From contig NZ_JAUPEC010000011.1 of assembly GCF_030551755.1 (NCBI RefSeq), forward strand, positions 62,001 to 126,000: 64,000 nucleotides of DNA, written 5' to 3'. Position numbers and translations under genes: made by a program. This DNA comes from Pseudocolwellia sp. AS88. Lineage in GTDB: Bacteria > Pseudomonadota > Gammaproteobacteria > Enterobacterales > Alteromonadaceae. The notes beneath the pieces are model-generated. The model saw only the letters and a list, made by a program, of their open reading frames with translations. It was not told where the DNA came from and made no database searches. This document shows, one piece after another, positions 27,173 through 35,646 of the stretch (its first letter is position 1; each line of letters opens with the position of its first letter).

Positions 27173-28738
27173 ATGTCATTAATAGATAAGAACGTAGCCT
27201 TTTATTCGCTCATTGCCGCATTTGGTGGTTTTGTTTTTGGCTTAGATGCTGCGAATATTTCTGGTGCTATCCGTTTTATTAGTTCTGAGTTTGAATTAAC
27301 AAGCTCTCAAACGGGTACCGTAGCAGGTATCGCTTTGATCGGGGTTATTTGTGCTTTATTTATTACTGGCCCTTTATGTGAACGTTTTGGTCGTAAAAAA
27401 GTATTGCTTGCTATAGCGCTAGCATATTCTGTTTCTACTATTTTATCGTCAACCGCTGTTAGCTACGAAATGCTTGTTATTGGGCGTTTTATTGGTGGTG
27501 TTGCTTTCGCATCGATTACGGTTTCAGCCATGTATATAGGTGAAATTGCTCCAGCAGACAAGCGCGGTAAGTTTGTATCTACTAATCAATTAATGATCGC
27601 GGTAGGTTTATTGCTAGCTTTTGTTATTAATTATTTTTTAATTAAAATGATGGGCGATATCAGTTGGATAAACAATGACAACATTTGGCGCTACATGTTA
27701 GGTGCTGAACTGATAGCCAATGTTATTTGGGTAACGCTTATATTTTTTATTCCTGAATCACCGCGTTGGTTAATAATGAAAGGCCGAAATGAAGAAGCAA
27801 AAACAATTTTGGCTAAAATTTCTTTAGCATACCAAATAGAACCAACGATTACTGAAGTTACTGCAAGTATTAACTTAGACAAAAAGAATTCAATTTTAAA
27901 CCAACTGAAAGATCTTTTTAGTACAAGAATGCGCTTCGTTCTCGTTCTTGCCGTTGTTTATGCCGTTGTTCAAGGTGCTACAGGGATGAATGCGGTGTTA
28001 TTTTTTGCTCCTTTAGTATTTGAACAGGTAGGTATGAGCGTTCAAGACACGTTTATGCAAACGATCGTTATGGGGCTTGTTGGTGTTATCTCTACAATAT
28101 TTGCTATTGCTTTTGTCGAAAAATTGGGTCGTCGCTTTCTAACGTTAGGTGGTTTGCTGCTAGTTGTTGTTGCGCATGGTTCAACTTGGTTTGGTTTTAG
28201 CCAAGTAACTTACGAATTTGACCAGTCAGTAATGATGAAAATAGAGAAACAGTTTACTCAAGAAAATTATGATATTGAACGATTGAAGCCACTAGTCGGT
28301 AAAGTTTTTAAAAGTGATGTTGATTTAAAAGTGCAATTAGCGGAAATATTTAATAAGAAAGAATTACCGTTAGTGAGTGGCATTGTTATCAATGCGAGCA
28401 TCCAAGGGGTGAATGCGGGCATGGTCTTGTTTGGTATCTTTGCCTTTTTAGCGGCATTTAATTTATCAATAGGACCAATTCTATGGGTTATATTCTCAGA
28501 AATATTCCCTAACAATGTTAGAAGTGTGGCTTTGCCTTTTGCTGCATTAGTGCAAACCATTGCCTCTTGGTCAGTGAGTGAGTTTTTCCCTTGGCAATTA
28601 GAACACCTAGGTGTGTCTAATATTTTCCTTATTTATGGTTGCATAGGCTTATTTGGTTTGGTGTTAATGTTCTTCATTTTACCTGAAACAAAAGGTAAGA
28701 CGATTGAAGCAATAGAAAAAGAATTAGTGACGGCTTAA
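27173..28738 (+). CDS. MFS sugar porter (SP family)
   Basis: A 521-residue sugar transporter. It shows GRKK and related loops after helix 2, GRFIGGVAFASITVSAMYIG in helix 4, PESPRWLIMKGR after helix 6 and PETKGKTIEAIE at the C-terminus, all sugar-porter signatures. A hydrophilic insertion (about residues 345-405) between helices 9 and 10 is larger than usual. The ATG at 27173 has AGGT upstream; a TTG at 27089 in the same frame falls just after the operator and is rejected. It is the first gene of the plus-strand operon with dgoK, dgoA and dgoD, so it probably imports galactose or anhydrogalactose across the inner membrane. Confidence 0.85.
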   Translation: MSLIDKNVAFYSLIAAFGGFVFGLDAANISGAIRFISSEFELTSSQTGTVAGIALIGVICALFITGPLCERFGRKKVLLAIALAYSVSTILSSTAVSYEMLVIGRFIGGVAFASITVSAMYIGEIAPADKRGKFVSTNQLMIAVGLLLAFVINYFLIKMMGDISWINNDNIWRYMLGAELIANVIWVTLIFFIPESPRWLIMKGRNEEAKTILAKISLAYQIEPTITEVTASINLDKKNSILNQLKDLFSTRMRFVLVLAVVYAVVQGATGMNAVLFFAPLVFEQVGMSVQDTFMQTIVMGLVGVISTIFAIAFVEKLGRRFLTLGGLLLVVVAHGSTWFGFSQVTYEFDQSVMMKIEKQFTQENYDIERLKPLVGKVFKSDVDLKVQLAEIFNKKELPLVSGIVINASIQGVNAGMVLFGIFAFLAAFNLSIGPILWVIFSEIFPNNVRSVALPFAALVQTIASWSVSEFFPWQLEHLGVSNIFLIYGCIGLFGLVLMFFILPETKGKTIEAIEKELVTA

Positions 28739-28780
28739 GCTGTTTAATAAGTCGATTTTTTTGGAAGTAGAGTAGAGTCA

Positions 28781-29692
28781 ATGACTAAAAATTTATTATC
28801 GAAAGGCTACCTAATTGTAGATTGGGGAACAACTAACTTTCGCGTGTTTTTAATGAATAAAAATAGTGAGTTAGTAAAGAAACAAGAGCTAGCACTTGGT
28901 TTGTTACATGTTAAAGACGGCGACTTTGCTAACGCTCTCGAAGGTGTTTTGTCTGATTGGTTAGATGAATATAAATCTTTGCCTATTATCATGGCGGGCA
29001 TGGTAGGTTCTTTACAAGGTTGGTTTGATGTTGATTATGTACAAACTAATGTTGATAAGAATTTATTAGCAAATAACTCCTACAACTTTATCTTACCTTG
29101 GGGAGCTCCGGCGACAATAATACCTGGTGTTACGCATCAATTGCCTGAAGAACGATATGACGTAATGCGCGGTGAAGAAGTACAGATTTTTGGTTTAGCA
29201 AAAATAGTCGATAAAACATTATTTAATGCTATTTTACCTGGCACGCACAGTAAACATATTCGCGTAGTGAATGGAAAAATAACCGAACTTTTTTCTTTTA
29301 TGACTGGCGAGTTATTTTCGGTTATAACCGAGCATACTATCTTAGGTAAGGGGCTACCTGAGCAAGAAGACAGTGCAGAAGCCTTTTTGCTTGGTGTAAA
29401 AGAAAGTAAAACGGATAAGTTAACCAATGTTCTTTTTGCTGCTCGAACGCATCGCCTTTTTAACAATATTTCAGACAATGAAGTCTCTAGTTACTTATCC
29501 GGTTTACTAATCGGTAACGAATTACATAGTTTAAGTAGTAATCATGTTTACATGGTTGGCGGCGAAAAATTATGTTCAAAATATAAACTTGCTTGTAGCG
29601 CATTATCCATTGCTTTTACGTATGTTAATGGCGATGAGTGTTTTCTTGCAGGTATGGCAGATTTAATTAAGGTGTTACATCAAAGTGAATAA
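28781..29692 (+). CDS. dgoK: 2-dehydro-3-deoxygalactonokinase
   Basis: A 303-residue protein of the DgoK family. The N-terminal phosphate-binding strand is LIVDWGTTNFRVFL; MAGMVGSLQGW, MRGEEVQIFG, LPGTHSKHIRV and FMTGELFSVITEHTILG follow in the order found in E. coli DgoK. It phosphorylates 2-keto-3-deoxy-D-galactonate at O-6 with ATP in the cytoplasm. It overlaps the aldolase gene by 8 bp. DauC of the 3,6-anhydro-D-galactose route catalyses the same step, so the gene serves either sugar. Confidence 0.9.
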   Translation: MTKNLLSKGYLIVDWGTTNFRVFLMNKNSELVKKQELALGLLHVKDGDFANALEGVLSDWLDEYKSLPIIMAGMVGSLQGWFDVDYVQTNVDKNLLANNSYNFILPWGAPATIIPGVTHQLPEERYDVMRGEEVQIFGLAKIVDKTLFNAILPGTHSKHIRVVNGKITELFSFMTGELFSVITEHTILGKGLPEQEDSAEAFLLGVKESKTDKLTNVLFAARTHRLFNNISDNEVSSYLSGLLIGNELHSLSSNHVYMVGGEKLCSKYKLACSALSIAFTYVNGDECFLAGMADLIKVLHQSE

Positions 29693-30329
29693 ATTTAACT
29701 TAGAACAACAGTTCCCGCTTATCGCGATCATTCGCGGTGTTTTACCAAATGATGTTATTCGTATTGCTAAAATTCTAATAGAAGAAGGGTTTACGATGAT
29801 TGAAGTACCATTAAACAGTCCTGACGCACTAGACAGTATAAAACGTTTAGTGGATGAATTTCTTGTCAACAACAATACACAATACTTTGTTGGAGCTGGT
29901 ACAGTTACTACTGTTCAAAAAGCAAAAGATGTTATTGCTACAGGCGCAAACTTAGTGGTAACGCCTAACATGAATCCAGAAGTAATTAAGCTGTCGATTG
30001 CAGCGGGTTGTGCAACATTTCCTGGTGTTGTTACACCAACTGAAGCGTTTGGTGCTTTGGAAGCAGGTGCAACTGGTATCAAGTTATTTCCTGTTTCAGC
30101 ATTGGGAGAAGATGGCTTTAAAGCGTTAAACTCTGTGTTACCTAAAGGGACATTGTGTTTCCCTGTTGGCGGTATTGACCCTACCGAAGAAAGTATGAAA
30201 CCCTTAATGGATATTGGCGCTCAAGGTTTTGGTTTAGGCTCATCTTTGTACAAGCCAAATATGTCTGATGAAGAAATACGATCTGCTGCAAAAGCGTTTG
30301 TCAGTACGTTTAAAAAATTATCAAAATAA
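29685..30329 (+). CDS. dgoA: 2-dehydro-3-deoxy-6-phosphogalactonate aldolase
   Basis: A 214-residue class I aldolase of the KDPG/KDPGal family. Glu in IEEGFTMIEVPLNSP, GAGTV, TPNMNPE and GIKLFP with Schiff-base Lys133 are all present. It splits 2-keto-3-deoxy-6-phosphogalactonate into pyruvate and glyceraldehyde-3-phosphate. The GTG start at 29685 overlaps the end of dgoK by 8 bp, indicating translational coupling. The pairing with a DgoK homologue, rather than with a KDG kinase and phosphogluconate dehydratase, supports the galacto-configured substrate. Confidence 0.9.
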   Translation: MNKFNLEQQFPLIAIIRGVLPNDVIRIAKILIEEGFTMIEVPLNSPDALDSIKRLVDEFLVNNNTQYFVGAGTVTTVQKAKDVIATGANLVVTPNMNPEVIKLSIAAGCATFPGVVTPTEAFGALEAGATGIKLFPVSALGEDGFKALNSVLPKGTLCFPVGGIDPTEESMKPLMDIGAQGFGLGSSLYKPNMSDEEIRSAAKAFVSTFKKLSK

Positions 30330-30356
30330 AATCATTTAGTAAACAAGGTTAACGTT

Positions 30357-31526
30357 ATGAAAATTACCGCAATTACCCCATACGTGATATGGGTTGGAAC
30401 TCGAAATCAACTGATTGTTAAAGTTGAAACAGATGACGGAATATATGGCTGGGGTGAGGCTGGTTTTTCTTTTCGTGAGCAAGCCGTAGCAATGATGATT
30501 GAGCATTTCTCTAAGTTTATTATCGGCCAAGATCCAATGAATATCGGTCGTATTTGGCAAGAATGTTACCGAAGTCATTATTTTGAAGGTGGCCGAGTGG
30601 TTACCGCAGCTATGGCTGCTATTGATATCGCACTACACGATATCAAAGGTAAAGCGCTAGGCGTGCCTGTTTATCAATTAATTGGAGGTAAGCAGCGTGA
30701 CGTGGTACCTGCTTTTGCGACTGTACCTGCAGAGCCAAGTCAGTTAATGATTGACCAAGCTGTTCAACTTAAGGAAATGGGGTGGAAATGTATTCGTTTC
30801 ATTGCTGATGGTATGGGCGCTGCATACAATAGCACAGGTGTTGCCGGCTTTGAGCCACGCCAATCAATTAATACAACAGTACCTTGGTTAATCAAAGCAC
30901 GGGAGGTGCTGGGACATGAAGTTGTACTTGGGCTAGAGTTTCATCACCGACTGAGTGTTGCTGAAGCTGCTTCTTTATGTCAAAAGATTCCGCCAGGAAC
31001 GATAGACTTCTTGGAAGAGCCTATTCGTGACGAAACGCCTGAGGCATATGAAACCCTAAGAAAGTTAACCAACATTCCATTTGCAATTGGTGAAGAGTTT
31101 TCTTCAAAATGGCAATTTATGCCATTTATTGAACGAGAACTAATGCAATACAATCGTTTAGATATTTGTAATGTTGGTGGCTTTACAGAAGCGCTGAAAG
31201 TAGCTGGCTGGTCTGAAGCACATTACATTGATTTAGTTATGCACAACCCACTAGGGCCTATTTGTACTGCCGCTTCAATACATTTAGCAGCCGCGGTTCC
31301 CAACTTTAGTTGGCTAGAATGTCGTTCTTCACCATTTGAGCAATTAGGTTTTGATAATCCTGAGTTATTTCCTGTGCAAGCAACAATGGAAGGGCCAAAT
31401 TTTGTTATTCCTGAATTGCCAGGGTTAGGGGTTGAAGTGAATGAAGAGAAAATTGCCGAGCAAAGTGCAACTTTTACTGAAGCACCTCATTTAACGAGAG
31501 AAGATGGCAGTGTCACAAATTGGTAA
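30357..31526 (+). CDS. Enolase-superfamily sugar acid dehydratase, DgoD-like
   Basis: A 389-residue protein aligning along its length with D-galactonate dehydratase: MKITAITPYVIW, GWGEAGFS, LHDIKGKALGVPVYQLIGG, MHNPLGPICTAASIHL and the ending REDGSVTNW (E. coli HEDNSVAEW). Predicted metal ligands are Glu194 (Asp in E. coli DgoD), Glu220 and Glu246. The catalytic histidines correspond to His196 and His296. The Asp-to-Glu change at the first ligand (GLEFHH against GLDFHG) is unusual. It should convert galactonate, or possibly 3,6-anhydrogalactonate, to 2-keto-3-deoxygalactonate. It is the last gene of the MFS-dgoK-dgoA operon. Confidence 0.8.
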   Translation: MKITAITPYVIWVGTRNQLIVKVETDDGIYGWGEAGFSFREQAVAMMIEHFSKFIIGQDPMNIGRIWQECYRSHYFEGGRVVTAAMAAIDIALHDIKGKALGVPVYQLIGGKQRDVVPAFATVPAEPSQLMIDQAVQLKEMGWKCIRFIADGMGAAYNSTGVAGFEPRQSINTTVPWLIKAREVLGHEVVLGLEFHHRLSVAEAASLCQKIPPGTIDFLEEPIRDETPEAYETLRKLTNIPFAIGEEFSSKWQFMPFIERELMQYNRLDICNVGGFTEALKVAGWSEAHYIDLVMHNPLGPICTAASIHLAAAVPNFSWLECRSSPFEQLGFDNPELFPVQATMEGPNFVIPELPGLGVEVNEEKIAEQSATFTEAPHLTREDGSVTNW

Positions 31527-31683
31527 AACATATTTTTACTGATCATTGAGCAAAGTTAAAATATGGCTTAGTTGCAATAAATAAAAAAGAATAAACTGAG
31601 AAGTTAGTTGAAATTAATTATTAGTTACGTTGTGTTCAATAGACTATTACAGTAGAATTTCAACTATTACCTATAACTTTTAT

Positions 31684-31698
31684 AAACGTCTAATGTTT
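31684..31698. promoter_or_regulatory. Variant operator just before gntR (autoregulation candidate)
   Basis: AAACGTCTAATGTTT differs from the consensus AAACRTCATATGTTT at two central positions. It ends 11 bp before the gntR ATG, so a bound protein would block initiation or elongation. It suggests negative autoregulation. No convincing -10/-35 pair flanks it. Confidence 0.5.
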
Positions 31699-31709
31699 GT
31701 GTATCTATT

Positions 31710-32453
31710 ATGAGTGAATTAGTTTATTACGATTTAAAACGCGCGGCAACAATGACGCCTAGTATGCCTATTCAAGTCGCGCGAGAACTAGGGCGACGTA
31801 TTGTTGCTGGTACCATTGAAGAAGGGACATTAATTGATGACGAAGCTTCTTTAACTGAACGCTATCAAGTAAGCCGCGTTGTTATACGAGATGCAGTTAA
31901 GATTCTTGTTGGCAAAGGCTTATTGGATGTTCGTCGCGGTATTGGCACACGTGTTAAACCTCGTAGTCAGTGGGTGCTTTGGGACGACGACGTGCTTGCT
32001 TGGCATGTGAACGCGCCACCAAATCAAGATTATATCAATCAGTTAATGGATATTCGTTTAGCGTTTGAACCTAAAGCATCACGTTGGGCTGCCGAAAGGG
32101 CCACACCTGAGGCATTAGCTGAAATTGAAGCTGCTGTTGTAGGTATGGAGCTTGAACAAGGTTCGGTTGAAAAATTCATTATTGCTGATGCATTATTTCA
32201 TCGTGCCGTTTTAAGGGCAGCACGTAATGATTATTTAACGGCAATGGAAGGTGTTATTTATTCGGCGTTGTTGATTAGTGTTCAACTAACTAATCAAGAT
32301 CCAAGAAAAAATAGCTCTTCAGTTTCTTTTCATCGAGACGTATATCAAGCGATTGCCGATAAAGATGGTGAGTTGGCAGAAAAGCTAACAAAAAAACTCT
32401 TAAAAGATGCAATTAGGCGTTTACATGAAGCGTTTGCAAATAGAGAAAGTTAG
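31710..32453 (+). CDS. GntR-family (FadR/FCD) transcriptional regulator, DgoR-like
   Basis: A 247-residue regulator. The winged helix-turn-helix occupies residues 20-85 (IVAGTIEEGTLIDDEASLTE, YQVSRVVIRDAVKILVGKGL, VRRGIGTRV). The all-helical FCD ligand domain spans 105-240 (IRLAFEPKASRWAAERATPE, ADALFHRAV and a later His in VSFHRDVY, which bind metal or ligand). Similarity to E. coli DgoR, the galactonate-responsive repressor, is evident (RNQWNYLDTDVLQW against RSQWVLWDDDVLAW). It lies between the dgo operon and the GH16 gene. It is the best candidate to bind the AAACRTCATATGTTT palindromes across the locus and to release them with a sugar-acid intermediate. Confidence 0.85.
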   Translation: MSELVYYDLKRAATMTPSMPIQVARELGRRIVAGTIEEGTLIDDEASLTERYQVSRVVIRDAVKILVGKGLLDVRRGIGTRVKPRSQWVLWDDDVLAWHVNAPPNQDYINQLMDIRLAFEPKASRWAAERATPEALAEIEAAVVGMELEQGSVEKFIIADALFHRAVLRAARNDYLTAMEGVIYSALLISVQLTNQDPRKNSSSVSFHRDVYQAIADKDGELAEKLTKKLLKDAIRRLHEAFANRES

Positions 32454-32474
32454 CTTAAAGCTTTTCAAATTATT

Positions 32475-32514
32475 AAAAAGCAGAGGTTGCGTAAAGCAAT
32501 CTCTGCTTTTTTTT
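32475..32514 (+). terminator. Hairpin terminator after gntR
   Basis: AAAAGCAGAGGTTGC pairs with GCAATCTCTGCTTTT with a short loop, followed by TTTT. It isolates gntR from the GH16 gene. Confidence 0.8.
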
Positions 32515-32588
32515 GTTTTAAGCTTTAATTATTTCATAATGATATTAGTGTATTGATAATTATTATCTAAAAATATTTTGAATACTTC

Positions 32589-32617
32589 TTGTATGCTAAA
32601 ACGTCATATGTTTATAT
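32589..32617 (+). promoter_or_regulatory. Promoter with GntR-type operator upstream of the GH16 gene
   Basis: AAACGTCATATGTTT at 32599-32613 lies within the 17-bp gap (32595-32611) between TTGTAT (32589-32594) and TTATAT (32612-32617). The arrangement is the same as at 7040 and 37336. It starts 111 bp before the GH16 ATG. Confidence 0.65.
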
Positions 32618-32709
32618 ATGTATTACATAAATAATTATCTTTAATAAGCTATGGTGAGTGTTAAGTTTTTACCATAGTACTAAAGAATGCCTATTGGGGT
32701 CGTTAACAC

Positions 32710-33795
32710 ATGAAAAAATTTGCATTTAGTCGAAATTTATCTTTATTCGCAGTGTCTACATTATTGTTCGCTGGCTGTAATGCTTCACAGGGGGAATTGG
32801 AAGTTGTTTCTAAACCTGGTGAAATTAAACAACAGACAACATTTTTACCTTTATCGGATCCTCATAATGAAGGCGGTTGGACTTTAAATGAGGATGTAAG
32901 TGATGAGTTTGATGGTAAAGCTTTAGACGAAAGTAAATGGTTTATTGTTGGTAAGATAGATAAAGATGGTCAACCAATTTATAAAGATCCAGATTATCCA
33001 GAACGTGAAGTTTGGATTGGTCGTGCTCCAGCACAGTTTTCTGGTGGTAATGTTCGGTTAGAAGATGGCATGTTAAAGTTATCAGCTCGTTGGGAACCTG
33101 ATTTTCCATTCACGAATGAGCAAGGTCTAGATAACGTTAAATGGCAGTATGGTAATTTTACTACTGCAGCTATTATTAATCGCAAAATGTTCAAATACGG
33201 TTATATGGAAGTACGCGCTAAAGCAGCCGATGCTGAAGTTTCAAGTGCTTTATGGATGACTCGACATGCTTTTAAAAATGGTCAACGTAATGATACATCA
33301 TTAGAGTTAGATATTTTCGAACATTTCGGTAGTCACCGTATGGAAGGCCAAGAACATAGAGATAGAGATTTATGGTGGACTATTCATGACTGGGATCCTA
33401 AATATGGTCACGAAAACGGCAAAAACGTTACTTATACTGAAACTAAAGATTTAGGTTTTAGAGTAGCTGATGCTTTCCATATTTATGGCTTTGAGTGGAG
33501 CGAAACAGGTATCCGATATTATGTTGACGGTAAATTAGTTTCAGACGTGTCTATTGCTGATGTTGAAGCTTTTGCTAAGACGAAAGGTCGCGATAAAGGT
33601 TGGGTTATTGATAAAGCTATGCATCTTTGGCTTGATACTGAAACTTTCCCATGGAGAGGTTACCCAGACTCAAAAGCTGACTTAGAGAAAAACAGTCCTG
33701 AAGGCGAAAAAGAAGATGGTATTGTTGATTTTGAAGTTGAATATTTAAGAGTTTGGCAAAAACCTGAACATATGACTTACAAAGTAGAACACTAG
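32710..33795 (+). CDS. GH16-family lipoprotein glycoside hydrolase (galactanase clade)
   Basis: A 361-residue lipoprotein (LLFAGC, lipid-bearing Cys23). The catalytic beta-strand motif is ELDIFE, with Glu199 as nucleophile, Asp201 as assisting residue and Glu204 as acid/base. SDEFDGKALDESKW near the N-terminus, ALWMTRHAF, and YGFEWSETGIRYYVDGKLV in the C-terminal half are standard GH16 jelly-roll features. WIGRAPAQFSGGNVRLEDG resembles marine agarase, porphyranase and carrageenase relatives. It probably depolymerises a (sulfated) galactan at the cell surface. I cannot tell agar, porphyran, furcellaran and carrageenan specificity apart from sequence alone. It is monocistronic between two terminators and has its own operator. 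Confidence 0.85.
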   Translation: MKKFAFSRNLSLFAVSTLLFAGCNASQGELEVVSKPGEIKQQTTFLPLSDPHNEGGWTLNEDVSDEFDGKALDESKWFIVGKIDKDGQPIYKDPDYPEREVWIGRAPAQFSGGNVRLEDGMLKLSARWEPDFPFTNEQGLDNVKWQYGNFTTAAIINRKMFKYGYMEVRAKAADAEVSSALWMTRHAFKNGQRNDTSLELDIFEHFGSHRMEGQEHRDRDLWWTIHDWDPKYGHENGKNVTYTETKDLGFRVADAFHIYGFEWSETGIRYYVDGKLVSDVSIADVEAFAKTKGRDKGWVIDKAMHLWLDTETFPWRGYPDSKADLEKNSPEGEKEDGIVDFEVEYLRVWQKPEHMTYKVEH

Positions 33796-33863
33796 TCAAT
33801 TGCGCTTATTTAGTAGGCCTATATTAGGTATCGATTAAGCAAAACCGAACAGTAAATATAACC

Positions 33864-33887
33864 AGCTCACCTCTAGGTGAGCTTTTA
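33864..33887 (+). terminator. Hairpin terminator after the GH16 gene
   Basis: AGCTCACC at 33864-33871 pairs with GGTGAGCT at 33876-33883 across TCTA, followed by TTT. Confidence 0.75.
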
Positions 33888-33893
33888 CCTATT

Positions 33894-33950
33894 TATACCC
33901 TTTCGACTTGAAGATACCTGAAACAAGCATCTTCAAGTCGAAAGGGTATA
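33894..33950. repeat. Perfect 22-bp inverted repeat (57-bp hairpin element)
   Basis: The arms at 33894-33915 and 33929-33950 are exact reverse complements (outer end TATACCCTTTCGACTTG) around a 13-nt loop. There is no T-run after it, so a terminator is unlikely. Size and shape fit a REP- or MITE-like dispersed element. It sits just upstream of the sulfatase at 33987. Confidence 0.7.
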
Positions 33951-33986
33951 CTAAATAAATTACAAACGAGAATTTTAAGGTTTAAA

Positions 33987-35606
33987 ATGAACTTTCATTT
34001 AAAACAATTATTTTTTAATCCACGCTCTTCTCAAGAAAAAATTACATCGAAAAATACTTTAGTATCGGCACTGCCGAGTAAAACTAATTTATTGGCTTTA
34101 ACAACAAGTGTTGCTGTTGCATTATTTTCCCAAGCAGCACACAGCAATCATAACGGTGATACACCTTTAGCCGAATCAAAAGAAAATGTTCTAGTCATTA
34201 TGTTTGATGACATGCGTTTTGACACATTTTCATATCGTGGTGGGCCAGTTAACACCCCTAATATTGATGAACTTGCCAATCAGTCTATTCGTTTTGATAA
34301 TGCAATGACTACCACTGGTTTATGTTCTCCTTCGCGTGCAGCGATGTTTACGGGTAAGTGGGGACATAAAACAGGTTTAGATGACAATGTTGAACTTTAT
34401 CATTCACGTTTAGCCGAGCTTGATCCAAAAGAAGGCGGCATTATGCGAAAAGCATCAGACGCTGGATATTTAGTAGGGTATGTGGGTAAGTGGCATTTAG
34501 GTGCGCAAGGTACAAAAATGCGTGGTGCCGAAATAGATTTAGGTCAAGGCCATGAACCTCGTGAGCGATTCACTCGTCCTTGGACGCCTTATGCAAAAGT
34601 ACCGCAAGTGAAAGGTTACTATGAAGGTAAGCTCGATAAAAACGGTGAAAAGCATGAATACTACATAACCCTAGATGGGACTTATGAAGATACTCAAGCC
34701 TATAAAAAATTGGTTCACGGTAAAAACATGTTAAAGCAAGCGGCTAAAGATGATCGCCCTTTCTTTGGCGTGGTGAGCTTTAATCAACCACACCCAGCCT
34801 ATAGAGTACCAGAGCCTTACGCCAGTATGTATGACCCCGCTGCGGTTAAATTACCTGAAAATCATTTGATTCCACGGGTAAACAAACCATTAGCGCAAGA
34901 CGGTATATGGTGGCCTTGGCATGATGTTGGTCATATGACGGATTTAGATTGGCGTAAATCACGATCTTTTTATTATGGTGCTATTGCCATGGTTGATCGA
35001 ATTATTGGTGAGTTAATTCAAACGGCGAAAGAAGAAGGAATGTATGAAAACTTAACCATTGTTTTAGTGGGCGACCAAGGCAGCATGTTGGGTGAACATG
35101 GTCTTTATGATAAAGGCCCTTATGCCTATGACGAATTAATGCGTATGCCATTGCTTATTCGCGCACCTTCGCTTGCGCCTAAAATTGTGAATCGCCAAGT
35201 GTCGATTATTGATATTGCGCCAACGTTAAACGACATTATGGGCTTTTCGTCTGATACTGATATCGATGGCCGTACACTGCTACCTTTAATGACTCAAGGT
35301 GATGTTGCAGATAAAGGAAAAGTCGATTCAGCTCTTTATGCCTATGAGTGGTATAACGGTTCTTGGTTTGGTATTAGAGCAATCAGAACACCTGAAATGA
35401 AATTTGTATGGAATCCAGGCGATAGCCGAGATGAGCTTTATGATCTGGTGAATGATCCTATTGAAAAAGATAATCAAATTCAGAATAAATCATATCGTAA
35501 GAAGTTAAAGAGCATGGTTGCATTGCTAGAGAAGGAACTAGTAAGAGTTAGCGATCCTTCTGTAGAAAAATTCCGTCATCATATGAGTGCACGTGGATTA
35601 CTTTAG
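33987..35606 (+). CDS. Secreted sulfatase, cysteine type
   Basis: A 539-residue sulfatase with a long N-terminus containing a signal-like segment at residues 33-52 (TNLLALTTSVAVALFSQAAH). MFDDMRFDT carries the metal-binding Asp pair; GLCSPSRAAM has the formylglycine-precursor Cys113. GKWHLGAQ and VGDQGSMLGEHG complete the site. It is followed after 40 bp by another sulfatase and probably forms a two-gene operon with it. No operator of the GntR type was found in front; the 22-bp inverted repeat lies there instead. Different sulfatase subfamilies side by side suggest removal of sulfate at different positions. Confidence 0.88.
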   Translation: MNFHLKQLFFNPRSSQEKITSKNTLVSALPSKTNLLALTTSVAVALFSQAAHSNHNGDTPLAESKENVLVIMFDDMRFDTFSYRGGPVNTPNIDELANQSIRFDNAMTTTGLCSPSRAAMFTGKWGHKTGLDDNVELYHSRLAELDPKEGGIMRKASDAGYLVGYVGKWHLGAQGTKMRGAEIDLGQGHEPRERFTRPWTPYAKVPQVKGYYEGKLDKNGEKHEYYITLDGTYEDTQAYKKLVHGKNMLKQAAKDDRPFFGVVSFNQPHPAYRVPEPYASMYDPAAVKLPENHLIPRVNKPLAQDGIWWPWHDVGHMTDLDWRKSRSFYYGAIAMVDRIIGELIQTAKEEGMYENLTIVLVGDQGSMLGEHGLYDKGPYAYDELMRMPLLIRAPSLAPKIVNRQVSIIDIAPTLNDIMGFSSDTDIDGRTLLPLMTQGDVADKGKVDSALYAYEWYNGSWFGIRAIRTPEMKFVWNPGDSRDELYDLVNDPIEKDNQIQNKSYRKKLKSMVALLEKELVRVSDPSVEKFRHHMSARGLL

Positions 35607-35646
35607 TTAATTCAGCATTTAGATAGCAATTTATAGGTAAATAATA

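Noticed and set aside
28781-30329. Kinase/aldolase pair as Entner-Doudoroff KDG kinase and KDPG aldolase
   Set aside because: The kinase is of the DgoK family rather than the PfkB-type KdgK, and it overlaps the aldolase and dehydratase genes of galactonate type.
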